DNA of 7,704 nt from Solirubrobacteraceae bacterium (GTDB taxonomy: Bacteria > Actinomycetota > Thermoleophilia > Solirubrobacterales > Solirubrobacteraceae), in NCBI GenBank assembly GCA_030038955.1, contig JASHQV010000353.1, positions 1 through 7,704 on the forward strand, read 5' to 3'. Below, piece by piece: positions 1 through 6,047 of this stretch. Position 1 is the stretch's first letter, and every line of letters starts with the position of its first letter. A model generated the notes under the pieces. It ran no database searches. It was not told where the DNA came from and worked only from the letters and a program-made list of their open reading frames with translations. Position numbers and translations under genes: made by a program.

Positions 1-1521
1 CCCGAGCTGCTCGCGCTGGAACGCGAGCTGGCGCAGCTCGAGCAGCGCATGGCGGGCGGTGACTACGCGGAGCCGACGCTGACGCGGTACGCCGACGCGC
101 AGGCGGCGCTCGAGCATGCCGGCGGCTACACCTGGCATCAGCGGGTGATGGCGACGCTGCGCGGCCTGGGATTTGAGGAGGGCGACCTCGACCGCCCGCT
201 CGGCACGCTCTCCGGCGGTGAGCTGACGCGCGCCTCGCTCGGTCGCGCGCTCGCCGGCGACCCCGACTTGCTGCTGCTCGACGAGCCCACCAACCATCTC
301 GACATCGCCTCGCTGGAGTGGCTGGAGGCGCATCTGGTGGCGCTCGACGCGGCGGTGATCGTGGTCGCCCACGACCGCTGGTTCCTGGAGGCGGTCGGCA
401 CCTCGGTGCTCGAGCTCGAGGATGGCCGCGCCCGCTTCTTCCCCGGCAGCTGGCACCAGTGGCGCAAGGAGAAGGCGGCACGGGAGCTGGCGGCTGGACG
501 CGCGGCCGAACGCCAGCGGGCCGAGATCGTACGGCTCGAGCGCTTCGTCAACCGCTTCCGCGCGGGCACACGTGCGCGCCAGGCGCAGTCGCGGGCAAAG
601 CAGCTGCAGAAGCTCGAGCGCAGCTCCCGCGGCAGCGTCAGAGATGAGCACGAGACGTCCACATTCGCGTTCAAGCCGCCGGAGCGCAGCGGCCGCGTCG
701 TGTTCGAGCTGGAGCGTGGACGGATCACGCTCGGGGACGACGTGCTGCTCGACGGCGCCGAGCTGTGGCTCGAGCGCGGCGAGCACGTGTCGCTGGTCGG
801 CGCCAACGGCGCCGGCAAGACGACGCTGATCGAGACGCTGGTCGGGATGCGGGAGCTGCTCGAGCATGGCGCGCCCGCCCCCGCGGCGCGGGGGCGGGCG
901 CGCCATGCCGCGGACCCGGGACCCGTGGTCAGCGGCAAGCTCAGGACCGGCCACAACGTCAAGATCGGCTATCTCAGCCAGCACGCCGATGAGCTCGCGG
1001 TCAAGGGGGCGCGGACTGTGCTCGAAGCCTGCCAGCAGGCCACGGGCCTGACCCCCGGCAAGGCGCGGGCGCTGCTCGCGCGGTTCCTGTTCAGCGCCGA
1101 CGATGCCGAGCGCTCGCTCGAGCTCGTCTCCGGTGGCGAGCTGCGGCGGCTGGCGCTGGCGATCCTGGTCGACGCCGGCGCCAACGTGCTGATCCTCGAC
1201 GAGCCGACGAACCACCTCGACATCGAGAGTCGCGAGGCGCTGGAGGAGGCGCTCAGGCAGTTCCAGGGGTCGCTGCTGCTGGTCTCGCACGACCGGGCAT
1301 TGCTCGACGCGGTCGGCAGCCGCACGGTCGCGTTCGAGCAGCCGGACGACGCTGGCCCGGCCCGGACAGGCGACGCCGGAAGCCGAGCGGGCCAGAAGCC
1401 AGCGACACTGCGCTCATACGTGGGCGGCTGGCCCGAGTACATGCGCGTCCGCGCGCAGCGCGACAGCGAGGCGCGGCAGAGCCCCAAGCCTGCCGCGCCG
1501 AGGAAGACCCGCGCTGCCTAG
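1..1521 (+). CDS. ABC-F family ATPase, 5'-truncated by window edge
   Basis: This is the last 506 codons of a duplicated-ATPase protein of the soluble ABC-F class. Family members usually bind ribosomes (translation factors or antibiotic-protection proteins) and are not transporters. The frame is open from base 1, so the ATG at 49 is internal and the first Walker A lies off the left edge. Counting from that ATG, domain 1 shows the signature LSGGE (54-58), Walker B LLLLDEPTNHLD (74-85) and the switch histidine in AHDR (107-110). A basic, helical linker follows at about 135-200. Domain 2 shows Walker A GANGAGKTT (251-259), a Q-loop in GYLSQ (307-311), signature SGGE (361-364), Walker B LILDEPTNHLD (381-391) and SHDR (413-416). 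No membrane segments are seen. The C-terminal tail of about 60 residues is basic and low in complexity. An unusual insert of about 25 residues between Walker A and the Q-loop is encoded partly by a perfect palindrome (864-908). The exact subfamily and ribosomal role cannot be assigned from this fragment. Confidence 0.93.
   Translation, partial: PELLALERELAQLEQRMAGGDYAEPTLTRYADAQAALEHAGGYTWHQRVMATLRGLGFEEGDLDRPLGTLSGGELTRASLGRALAGDPDLLLLDEPTNHLDIASLEWLEAHLVALDAAVIVVAHDRWFLEAVGTSVLELEDGRARFFPGSWHQWRKEKAARELAAGRAAERQRAEIVRLERFVNRFRAGTRARQAQSRAKQLQKLERSSRGSVRDEHETSTFAFKPPERSGRVVFELERGRITLGDDVLLDGAELWLERGEHVSLVGANGAGKTTLIETLVGMRELLEHGAPAPAARGRARHAADPGPVVSGKLRTGHNVKIGYLSQHADELAVKGARTVLEACQQATGLTPGKARALLARFLFSADDAERSLELVSGGELRRLALAILVDAGANVLILDEPTNHLDIESREALEEALRQFQGSLLLVSHDRALLDAVGSRTVAFEQPDDAGPARTGDAGSRAGQKPATLRSYVGGWPEYMRVRAQRDSEARQSPKPAAPRKTRAA
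864..908. repeat. 45-bp perfect palindrome inside the ABC-F gene
   Basis: The 22-base arms 864-885 and 887-908 are exact reverse complements around a single central base (886). Pairing stops at 863/909. The sequence is almost pure G+C and stays in frame, encoding an Ala/Gly/Pro/Arg-rich stretch at about residues 273-287 counted from the ATG at 49. The stretch interrupts the usually compact region between Walker A and the Q-loop of the second ATPase domain. It could be a palindromic mobile or repeat element tolerated in frame, or a locally evolved hairpin. I know of no family to assign it to. Confidence 0.9.
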
Positions 1522-1540
1522 GAGCTACACCTAGGCAGCG
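1512..1540. terminator. Shared hairpin between convergent genes, probable bidirectional terminator
   Basis: Arms 1512-1522 and 1530-1540 are perfect 11-base reverse complements with a 7-base loop (1523-1529). The TAG stop of the ABC-F gene (1519-1521) lies in the left arm. The TAG of the minus-strand gene (CTA at 1531-1533) lies in the right arm. The position between convergent genes fits a terminator used from both sides. No T-rich tract follows on either strand, so intrinsic termination is inferred from stem and position only. A second stem (arms 1539-1546 and 1551-1558, 8 bp) abuts it and could compete with it. Confidence 0.55.
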
Positions 1541-2124
1541 ACGTCCGCCGGGACGTCGGCAGGGGTGGCGCTGAGGTCGTGCTCGGACGCCCGCAGAACG
1601 ACGATCTCGCCGGCCGCGTGATCGAGCAGCCAGGCGACGTCGTCGGCCTTGAATCCGGGTTGATTGCCACCCGCGGCGGCGATCACGATCTGGTCATAGG
1701 GCTCGTGCATGAGCGCGAGCTGAAGCGCGTGGCGGTGCGTGCGTCCGCGCTCGATCCGCGGCTCGACGATGATCCCGGCTCGCGCCGCCTGGCATTCGAC
1801 GGCTTCCTGCAGCGGCAGCGCAACCGCCGCCTGGCGGGGGATCGGGGTGTCGAGCGGCAGGTCGCAGGTGACGCAGGCGAGGAACACCGGCACCAGCGAG
1901 GCGTCCTCGGCGCGCGCCAGTCGCAGCGCCGCGTCGAGCGCGCGCATCGACAGGCCGCCGGCGACGAACGGAAACAGGATCCGGCGGGCAGGCGCGAGCG
2001 AGCCGTTCACGGGCCCGCTCGGGGTGGTGCGCCGTCGAACCGCCACGACTGCGGTGGCGGCGACGGCGACGGCCACGACCGCCACGACGAGCACGGCAAC
2101 GAGTGCGATCAGCCAGAGACTCAT
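1531..2124 (-). CDS. Membrane-anchored universal-stress-protein-like protein, last gene of the kdp operon
   Basis: The product is 197 residues. Residues 3-29 form a very hydrophobic Ala/Val/Leu segment followed by RRR (30-32), which looks like one N-terminal transmembrane anchor with the rest in the cytoplasm. A linker to about 46 precedes an alpha/beta domain: beta strand RRILFPFV (47-54), helix 58-72, strand SLVPVFLACV (76-85), helix 104-116, strand IIVEPRIERG (118-127), helix 129-141, strand DQIVIAAAG (144-152) and a last strand EIVVLR (173-178). This order and the strand-end glycines fit the USP fold, although the typical ATP-binding GxxGxxxxG(S/T) signature is not clear (AAGGNQPGFK at 150-159). 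The ATG at 2124 overlaps the kdpD stop by four bases (ATGA), so translation is probably coupled. A longer upstream reading in this frame only overlaps kdpD and was dropped. The protein may pair with the short KdpD, which has its own USP domain but no membrane segment. That partnership is inference. Confidence 0.8.
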   Translation of the reverse strand: MSLWLIALVAVLVVAVVAVAVAATAVVAVRRRTTPSGPVNGSLAPARRILFPFVAGGLSMRALDAALRLARAEDASLVPVFLACVTCDLPLDTPIPRQAAVALPLQEAVECQAARAGIIVEPRIERGRTHRHALQLALMHEPYDQIVIAAAGGNQPGFKADDVAWLLDHAAGEIVVLRASEHDLSATPADVPADVAA

Positions 2125-3320
2125 CGCTCGTCGCGGGCCTTCCGCTCGTGGGTCGCCTTTCGCTGCGTGCGGTCGGCGACGATTCGAACGTCGATGCCGG
2201 GCAGCAGCGCCAGCAGCCGCGAAGGCAGCGCCGGGCGCATCAGCCGCTGCAGCGGTCCGCGCGCTGCCGGTGCCCCGATCAGCACGTAGGTCGTCCCGCG
2301 CTCGTGCACGACGCGCTGGGTCACGCGGGCGATGTCGTCGCCGCCCTCGACCAGCAGGTGGGCGCCAAGCACGCTCGTCAGGCGCCGCAGCGCCTCCAGC
2401 TCGCGCTGCTCCTCGGGCGTCGGCTGATGGTCGGCCACCCACAGCACGTCCATCTCGGCCCCGAGCCGCTGTGCCGAGCGCCAGGCGCGGCGGACGACCC
2501 GCTGCGCCTGCGGCTGCGGGGTCACGAGCGCCAGCAGCCGCTCGCCGATCACGCCGGGCACGCTGGCGTCGACCAGCGACTCGCGTCGCTCATCGGGCCG
2601 GGAGCTGACCGGGGCCGGCAGCCGCTTGGCCTCGACCTCCTCGGCGACCTGGCGCAGCGCCAGCTCCCGCAGCGCCGCCAGCTTCTCGGGGCGGAAGAAG
2701 TTCGCGAGCGCCGCGGGGATCCGCTCGCTCGGGTAGACGAGCCCCGCGCGCAGGCGATCGATCAGCGACTCGGGCGTGATGTCGATCAGCACGACCTCGT
2801 CGGCCTGGCTCAGCGCCGTGTCGGGCACGGTCTCGCGGACGCGCACGTCGATCAGCTCGGTGACCTGGTCGTTGAGGCTCTCGAGATGCTGGACGTTGAC
2901 GGTCGAGAACACGTCGATGCCAGCCGACAGCACGTCATCGATGTCCTCGTAGCGCTTCGGATGCTCGAGCCCGGGGGCGTTGGTGTGGGCGAGCTCGTCG
3001 ATCAGGCAGAGCTCGGGCGCGCGATGCAGGATCGCGGGCAGGTCCATCTCCCAGAGGATCGAGTCTCGGTAGCTCACCTGGCGGCGCGGGATCGTCTCGA
3101 GGCCCACCGCCTGCGCGGTGGTGGCCGCTCGGCCATGGGCCTCGAGGAAGCCGATCACGACGTCGCGGCCGCGCTCGGCCTCTGCCTGGCCCTCCTGCAG
3201 CATCCGATAGGTCTTGCCGACGCCGGCCGCCATTCCCAGGAAGACCTTGTAGTTACCGCGCGGGCCGTTGATCGGCCCCGCCGCGCCGGGGAGGCCTTGC
3301 GGTTGCCGGGGGCCGTTCAT
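2121..3320 (-). CDS. kdpD: Short KdpD: KdpD input domain plus USP domain, no kinase
   Basis: KdpD is normally a roughly 900-residue K+/turgor sensor kinase. This 399-residue product matches only its cytoplasmic N-terminal part. Seen are Walker A GMAAGVGKT (29-37), Walker B LCLIDE (104-109) followed by LAHTNAPG, and the typical KRYEDIDDVLSAGIDVFST (122-140) and NVQHLESLND (142-151). A second domain from about 260 to 385 has the USP-like alternation of KdpD proteins. There are no transmembrane segments, no GAF domain, no His phosphoacceptor and no HATPase module; the stop at 2121 is followed directly by another gene. Short KdpD forms of this kind are known in cyanobacteria and Deinococcus. The SxS...FTAxY pattern reported for c-di-AMP-binding staphylococcal KdpD is not evident; TPQ (267-269) and MDVLW (290-294) stand at the likely equivalent places. 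The ATG at 3320 is chosen because GAGAGG lies 5 bases upstream and family similarity begins just after it. An ATG at 3416 would add 32 Arg/Ser-rich residues unlike KdpD. Confidence 0.92.
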   Translation of the reverse strand: MNGPRQPQGLPGAAGPINGPRGNYKVFLGMAAGVGKTYRMLQEGQAEAERGRDVVIGFLEAHGRAATTAQAVGLETIPRRQVSYRDSILWEMDLPAILHRAPELCLIDELAHTNAPGLEHPKRYEDIDDVLSAGIDVFSTVNVQHLESLNDQVTELIDVRVRETVPDTALSQADEVVLIDITPESLIDRLRAGLVYPSERIPAALANFFRPEKLAALRELALRQVAEEVEAKRLPAPVSSRPDERRESLVDASVPGVIGERLLALVTPQPQAQRVVRRAWRSAQRLGAEMDVLWVADHQPTPEEQRELEALRRLTSVLGAHLLVEGGDDIARVTQRVVHERGTTYVLIGAPAARGPLQRLMRPALPSRLLALLPGIDVRIVADRTQRKATHERKARDER

Positions 3321-3325
3321 CGACG

Positions 3326-3331
3326 CCTCTC
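3326..3331 (-). promoter_or_regulatory. Shine-Dalgarno of kdpD
   Basis: GAGAGG on the minus strand lies 5 bases before the ATG at 3320. It decides the kdpD start against the upstream ATG at 3416, whose added residues do not resemble the family. Confidence 0.75.
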
Positions 3332-3360
3332 GTCGCCGAGCAGCTCGTCGCTGCCGCGCT

Positions 3361-3392
3361 GGTCGAGACGAAGATCGGCGGCAGGATCGCGA
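3361..3392. repeat. Copy of a 32-bp kdpB segment in the gap before kdpD
   Basis: Bases 3361-3392 match 4187-4218 inside kdpB at 31 of 32 positions, in the same orientation. The only difference is G at 3378 against C at 4204. Similarity stops abruptly on both sides. In kdpB the segment encodes AILPAIFVST (599-608) in the membrane helix following the conserved D593/K596. The gap copy, read in the equivalent phase, would give AILPPIFVST but belongs to no convincing gene. It looks like a scar of duplication or recombination in the operon. Confidence 0.85.
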
Positions 3393-3425
3393 GCATCCGC
3401 TCGAGAGAACGGGCACGACCCTCGC

Positions 3426-3914
3426 TCAATCCTGCGCATCGAGCCAGTCCTCGATCGTTTGCAGGCGGTGCCCCAGCGTGGCGGGATCGCCGGGTGTGTA
3501 GATCGGCCCCGAGCCGTCGGCGAGCAGCTCCCTGAGCGCTGTCATGCCGCGCGGGTCGACGGGGGCATTGCCGCGCAGCCTGCAGGCGAGCGTCAGCAAC
3601 TGTGGGCGCGCCTCGCGGACCCGTGCCCGGGACGGAGGCACGGCCGCACTGAGGAAGGGCGTCCGCGGCGCATCGACCGTCTCCACCAGTCGCTCCAGTG
3701 AGCGTGCGAAGCTGCGTCGCGCGCGGTCGCTGGTCAGTTGCCTGGAGCGGGCGGCGTGGGTCGGCGTGCGCCACGGCTCGACGCCGGCGGCAAGCTGGCG
3801 GTCCAGCGATGGGGCACGTACGCGCGCCAGCAGCGACGCTAATGGATGCAGGCCACGCGGTCCTCTGATCTCCAGCACCGGCCAGGCGGGGGTGATGGTG
3901 CCTGCGTGCCTCAT
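3426..3914 (-). CDS. Unrecognised 162-residue protein coupled to kdpB
   Basis: I assign no function. The ATG at 3914 overlaps the kdpB stop by four bases (ATGA), which fixes the start and points to coupled translation. The product is soluble-looking, Arg- and Ala-rich and probably mostly helical, with one Cys (111) and no signal peptide, membrane segment or nucleotide-binding motif. Visible landmarks are SLDRQLAAGVEPWRTPTHAA (36-55), a basic helix RQLTSDRARRSFARSLERLV (58-77), a central LSAAVPPSRARVREARPQLL (88-107), VDPRGMTALRELLADGSGPI (119-138) and an acidic C-terminus TIEDWLDAQD (153-162). This pattern resembles uncharacterised short proteins I associate with actinobacterial genomes, recalled without a search. 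Its place between kdpB and kdpD suggests a link to assembly, stability or regulation of the K+ pump. That is inference from position only. A much longer frame runs upstream antiphase to kdpB, but it is only a GC-driven shadow. Confidence 0.75.
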   Translation of the reverse strand: MRHAGTITPAWPVLEIRGPRGLHPLASLLARVRAPSLDRQLAAGVEPWRTPTHAARSRQLTSDRARRSFARSLERLVETVDAPRTPFLSAAVPPSRARVREARPQLLTLACRLRGNAPVDPRGMTALRELLADGSGPIYTPGDPATLGHRLQTIEDWLDAQD

Positions 3915-6010
3915 GCCCCGAACACCCCATGGACGAGCAGGTCGATCAGCTTGATCCCGATGAATGGGGCGATCAGTCCTCCGAGCCCGTAGATCCACAG
4001 GTTGCGGCGCAGCAGCGCGCTGGCGCCGACCGGCCGGTAGCGGACGCCCCGCAGCGACAGCGGGATCAGCAGCGGGATGATCAGCGCGTTGAAGATGATC
4101 GCCGCGATCACCGCCGAGCGCGGGGTCCCCAGGTCCATCACGTTGAGCACGTGCAGCGGACCGGTGCCGTGCCTGACCGTTGCCCAGGTCGAGACGAAGA
4201 TCGCCGGCAGGATCGCGAAGTACTTGGCGACGTCGTTGGCGATCGAGAAGGTCGTCAGCGCTCCACGGGTGATCAGCAGCTGCTTGCCGACCTCGACTAT
4301 CTCGATCAGCTTCGTAGGGTTGGAGTCCAGGTCGACCATGTTGCCGGCCTCGCGCGCGGCCTGCGTGCCGGTGTTCATCGTCACGCCAACATCCGCCTGG
4401 GCAAGCGCCGGGGCGTCGTTGGTGCCGTCGCCGGTCATCGCCACCATCCAGCCGGATGCCTGCTGCTCCTTGATCAGCTCCAACTTGGTCTCCGGAGTCG
4501 CCTCGGCGAGGAAGTCGTCGACGCCCGCCTCCTCGGCGATCTTGGCGGCGGTCAGCGGGTTGTCTCCGGTGATCATGATCGTGCGGATTCCCATCGCCCG
4601 CAGCTGATCGAAGCGTTGCCGCATACCTTCCTTGATCGTGTCCTTGAGGTAGATCACGCCGAGCACCTGGCTGTCGCGTGCGACCGCCAGCGGCGTGCCG
4701 CCCTCCCGGCTGACGCGGTCGAGCACCGACCGCAGCTCGGCTGGTGGGTGCCCGCCCTCGGCCTCGGCGAACGCGATGATCGCGTCGCCGGCTCCCTTGC
4801 GCAGCTGGCGTCCGTCGAAGTCGACGCCGCTCATCCGCGTGTGCGCGCTGAACGGGACGAACTCGGCGTGCAGCTCCGCCATGTCGTGCTCGCGGATCCC
4901 GTACTGCTTGGCGAGCACGACGATCGAGCGACCCTCCGGCGTCTCGTCGGCCAGCGAGGACAGCTGCGCCACCTCGGCCAGCTCCGTCTCGGCGACGCCG
5001 GGCATCGGGATGAACTCGGAGGCGAGGCGGTTGCCGATCGTGATCGTGCCGGTCTTGTCGAGCAGCAGCACGTCGACGTCGCCGGACGCCTCGACCGCGC
5101 GACCGGACAGCGCCAGCACGTTGCGCCGCACGAGGCGGTCCATGCCGGCGATCCCGATCGCCGACAGCAGCGCCCCGATCGTCGTCGGGATCAGCGCGAC
5201 CAGCAGCGAGATCAGGGTCGTCTCGGAGATCGCCGTGTGGGCGAACAGCCCGAACGGGCGCAGCGTCGCGACGACGATCATGAAGATCAGGGTCAGCCCG
5301 GCGAGCAGGATGTTGAGCGCGATCTCGTTCGGCGTCTTGCGGCGTGAGGCGCCCTCCACCAGGCTGATCATCCGGTCCATGAACGACTGGCCCGGCTCCT
5401 GCGTGATCTCGACCACGATCCGGTCGGACATGACTCGCGTTCCGCCTGTGACGGCGGAGCGATCGCCGCCGGACTCCCGGATGACCGGGGCGGACTCGCC
5501 TGTGATCGCGGACTCGTCGACCGACGCGATCCCCTCGATCACGGTCCCGTCGCCGGGGATCGTCTCGCCGCTCTCGACGATCACGATGTCGCCCTTGACG
5601 AGCTCGCCTGCCGGGCGCTCGCCGCCGTCGCGCAGGCGCGCCACGGTCTCCCGGCGCATCGAGCGCAGCGCGTCGGCTTGGGAGCGTCCGCGGCCCTCCG
5701 CCGCCGCCTCGGCGAGGTTGGCGAAGATCACCGTGAGCCACAGCCACACCGAGATCACCAGCGTGTACCAGGAGGGGTCGTTGCCGCCCAGCGCACGACC
5801 GCCGGCGAGCTGCTTGAACCACGTGACTGTCGTGATCAGCGCGCCGATCTCGACGACGAACATCACCGGGTTGCGGATCTGCACGCGGGGATCGAGCTTG
5901 AGCACGCTCTGGATCAGCGCCCGCCGTGCGAGCTCGCCCGACAGCAGCGAGCTCGCACGGCGCTCACGTGGCGCCGCCGGGGGTGAGGTGGCGGGAGCGG
6001 TTGTGCTCAT
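3911..6010 (-). CDS. kdpB: KdpB, P-type ATPase subunit of the Kdp K+ pump
   Basis: The catalytic subunit hydrolyses ATP to drive K+ uptake through KdpA at the cytoplasmic membrane. Its 699 residues are near the usual family length of about 680-700. All core motifs are intact: TGES actuator loop (170-173), Pro in the M4-equivalent helix (P275), phosphorylation site DKTGTIT (D318), nucleotide-binding KGAG (405-408), TGDN (481-484), TGDGTND (526-532), and the intramembrane pair D593/K596, which matches Asp583/Lys586 of E. coli KdpB. Hydrophobic segments lie at about 48-65, 82-100, 231-251, 262-287, 583-608, 630-652 and 671-692. Ser173 corresponds to E. coli Ser162, whose phosphorylation inhibits the pump. 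The first 25 or so residues are a Ser/Pro/Ala/Arg-rich extension. The start at 6010 is supported by GGGAG 6 bases upstream. The gene follows kdpC by 37 bases, whereas the usual order has kdpB before kdpC, and it overlaps the next gene by ATGA. Codons 17-30 are inside a strong hairpin (5922-5962). Confidence 0.98.
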   Translation of the reverse strand: MSTTAPATSPPAAPRERRASSLLSGELARRALIQSVLKLDPRVQIRNPVMFVVEIGALITTVTWFKQLAGGRALGGNDPSWYTLVISVWLWLTVIFANLAEAAAEGRGRSQADALRSMRRETVARLRDGGERPAGELVKGDIVIVESGETIPGDGTVIEGIASVDESAITGESAPVIRESGGDRSAVTGGTRVMSDRIVVEITQEPGQSFMDRMISLVEGASRRKTPNEIALNILLAGLTLIFMIVVATLRPFGLFAHTAISETTLISLLVALIPTTIGALLSAIGIAGMDRLVRRNVLALSGRAVEASGDVDVLLLDKTGTITIGNRLASEFIPMPGVAETELAEVAQLSSLADETPEGRSIVVLAKQYGIREHDMAELHAEFVPFSAHTRMSGVDFDGRQLRKGAGDAIIAFAEAEGGHPPAELRSVLDRVSREGGTPLAVARDSQVLGVIYLKDTIKEGMRQRFDQLRAMGIRTIMITGDNPLTAAKIAEEAGVDDFLAEATPETKLELIKEQQASGWMVAMTGDGTNDAPALAQADVGVTMNTGTQAAREAGNMVDLDSNPTKLIEIVEVGKQLLITRGALTTFSIANDVAKYFAILPAIFVSTWATVRHGTGPLHVLNVMDLGTPRSAVIAAIIFNALIIPLLIPLSLRGVRYRPVGASALLRRNLWIYGLGGLIAPFIGIKLIDLLVHGVFGA
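4187..4218. repeat. kdpB segment duplicated before kdpD
   Basis: This is the functional-gene member of the 32-bp pair described at 3361-3392. It codes for residues 599-608 of KdpB. The pair is in direct orientation with an offset of 826 bases, so recombination between the copies would remove the end of kdpB and the unknown gene. Confidence 0.85.
5922..5962. repeat. 16-bp perfect inverted repeat at the start of kdpB
   Basis: Arms 5922-5937 and 5947-5962 are exact reverse complements with a 9-base loop (5938-5946). Each arm contains the self-complementary decamer GCGAGCTCGC. In kdpB mRNA the hairpin would begin about 48 bases after the first base of the start codon and covers codons for about residues 17-30, just before the first conserved block. 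It could slow early elongation, mark an mRNA processing point or stabilise the downstream transcript. Function is unproven. Confidence 0.85.
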
Positions 6011-6016
6011 CGAGTG

Positions 6017-6021
6017 CTCCC
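6017..6021 (-). promoter_or_regulatory. Shine-Dalgarno of kdpB
   Basis: GGGAG on the minus strand lies 6 bases before the ATG at 6010, in the 37-base gap after kdpC. It supports that start, and kdpB can therefore initiate without coupling to kdpC. Confidence 0.75.
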
Positions 6022-6047
6022 GGGTGTGGTGAAGCGGGCTGTGGCAC

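Noticed and set aside
138..962. Minus-strand open frames antisense to the ABC-F gene (138-962 and 969-1487)
   Set aside because: Ser/Arg-rich low-complexity translations with no motif, facing an unmistakable ABC-F ATPase.
3104..3121. 7-bp inverted repeat with 4-base loop inside kdpD
   Set aside because: A stem this short is expected by chance in a sequence of about 70% G+C and has no positional significance.
3253..3396. Possible 47-residue small protein on the minus strand (starts MLAILPPIFVST)
   Set aside because: It lacks a convincing Shine-Dalgarno, overlaps the start of kdpD, and its hydrophobic start is explained by the 32-bp kdpB repeat. It does not resemble KdpF.
3321..3416. N-terminal extension of the short KdpD to an ATG at 3416 (32 more residues)
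   Set aside because: The added residues are Arg/Ser-rich and unlike KdpD, while the ATG at 3320 has a well-placed GAGAGG and the family similarity begins right after it.
3321..3425. Internal promoter for kdpD in the 105-base gap
   Set aside because: No -35/-10 pair with sensible spacing could be identified on the minus strand. A TTGAGC near the stop of the preceding gene has no partner hexamer.
2103..3701. Long plus-strand open frame antisense to kdpD
   Set aside because: Composition is typical of an antisense shadow (rich in Arg, Gln, His, Leu), with no domain signal. The opposite strand holds a clear KdpD. The same holds for the plus-strand frames at 3929-5347, 4695-6032, 6183-7010 and 6707-7555.
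3915..5822. Very long open frame on the minus strand in another phase of kdpB, continuing into the unknown gene
   Set aside because: The product over kdpB is Arg/Asp/Gly-rich low-complexity sequence, as expected from an alternative frame of a high-GC gene. Only the part after 3914 is kept as a gene.
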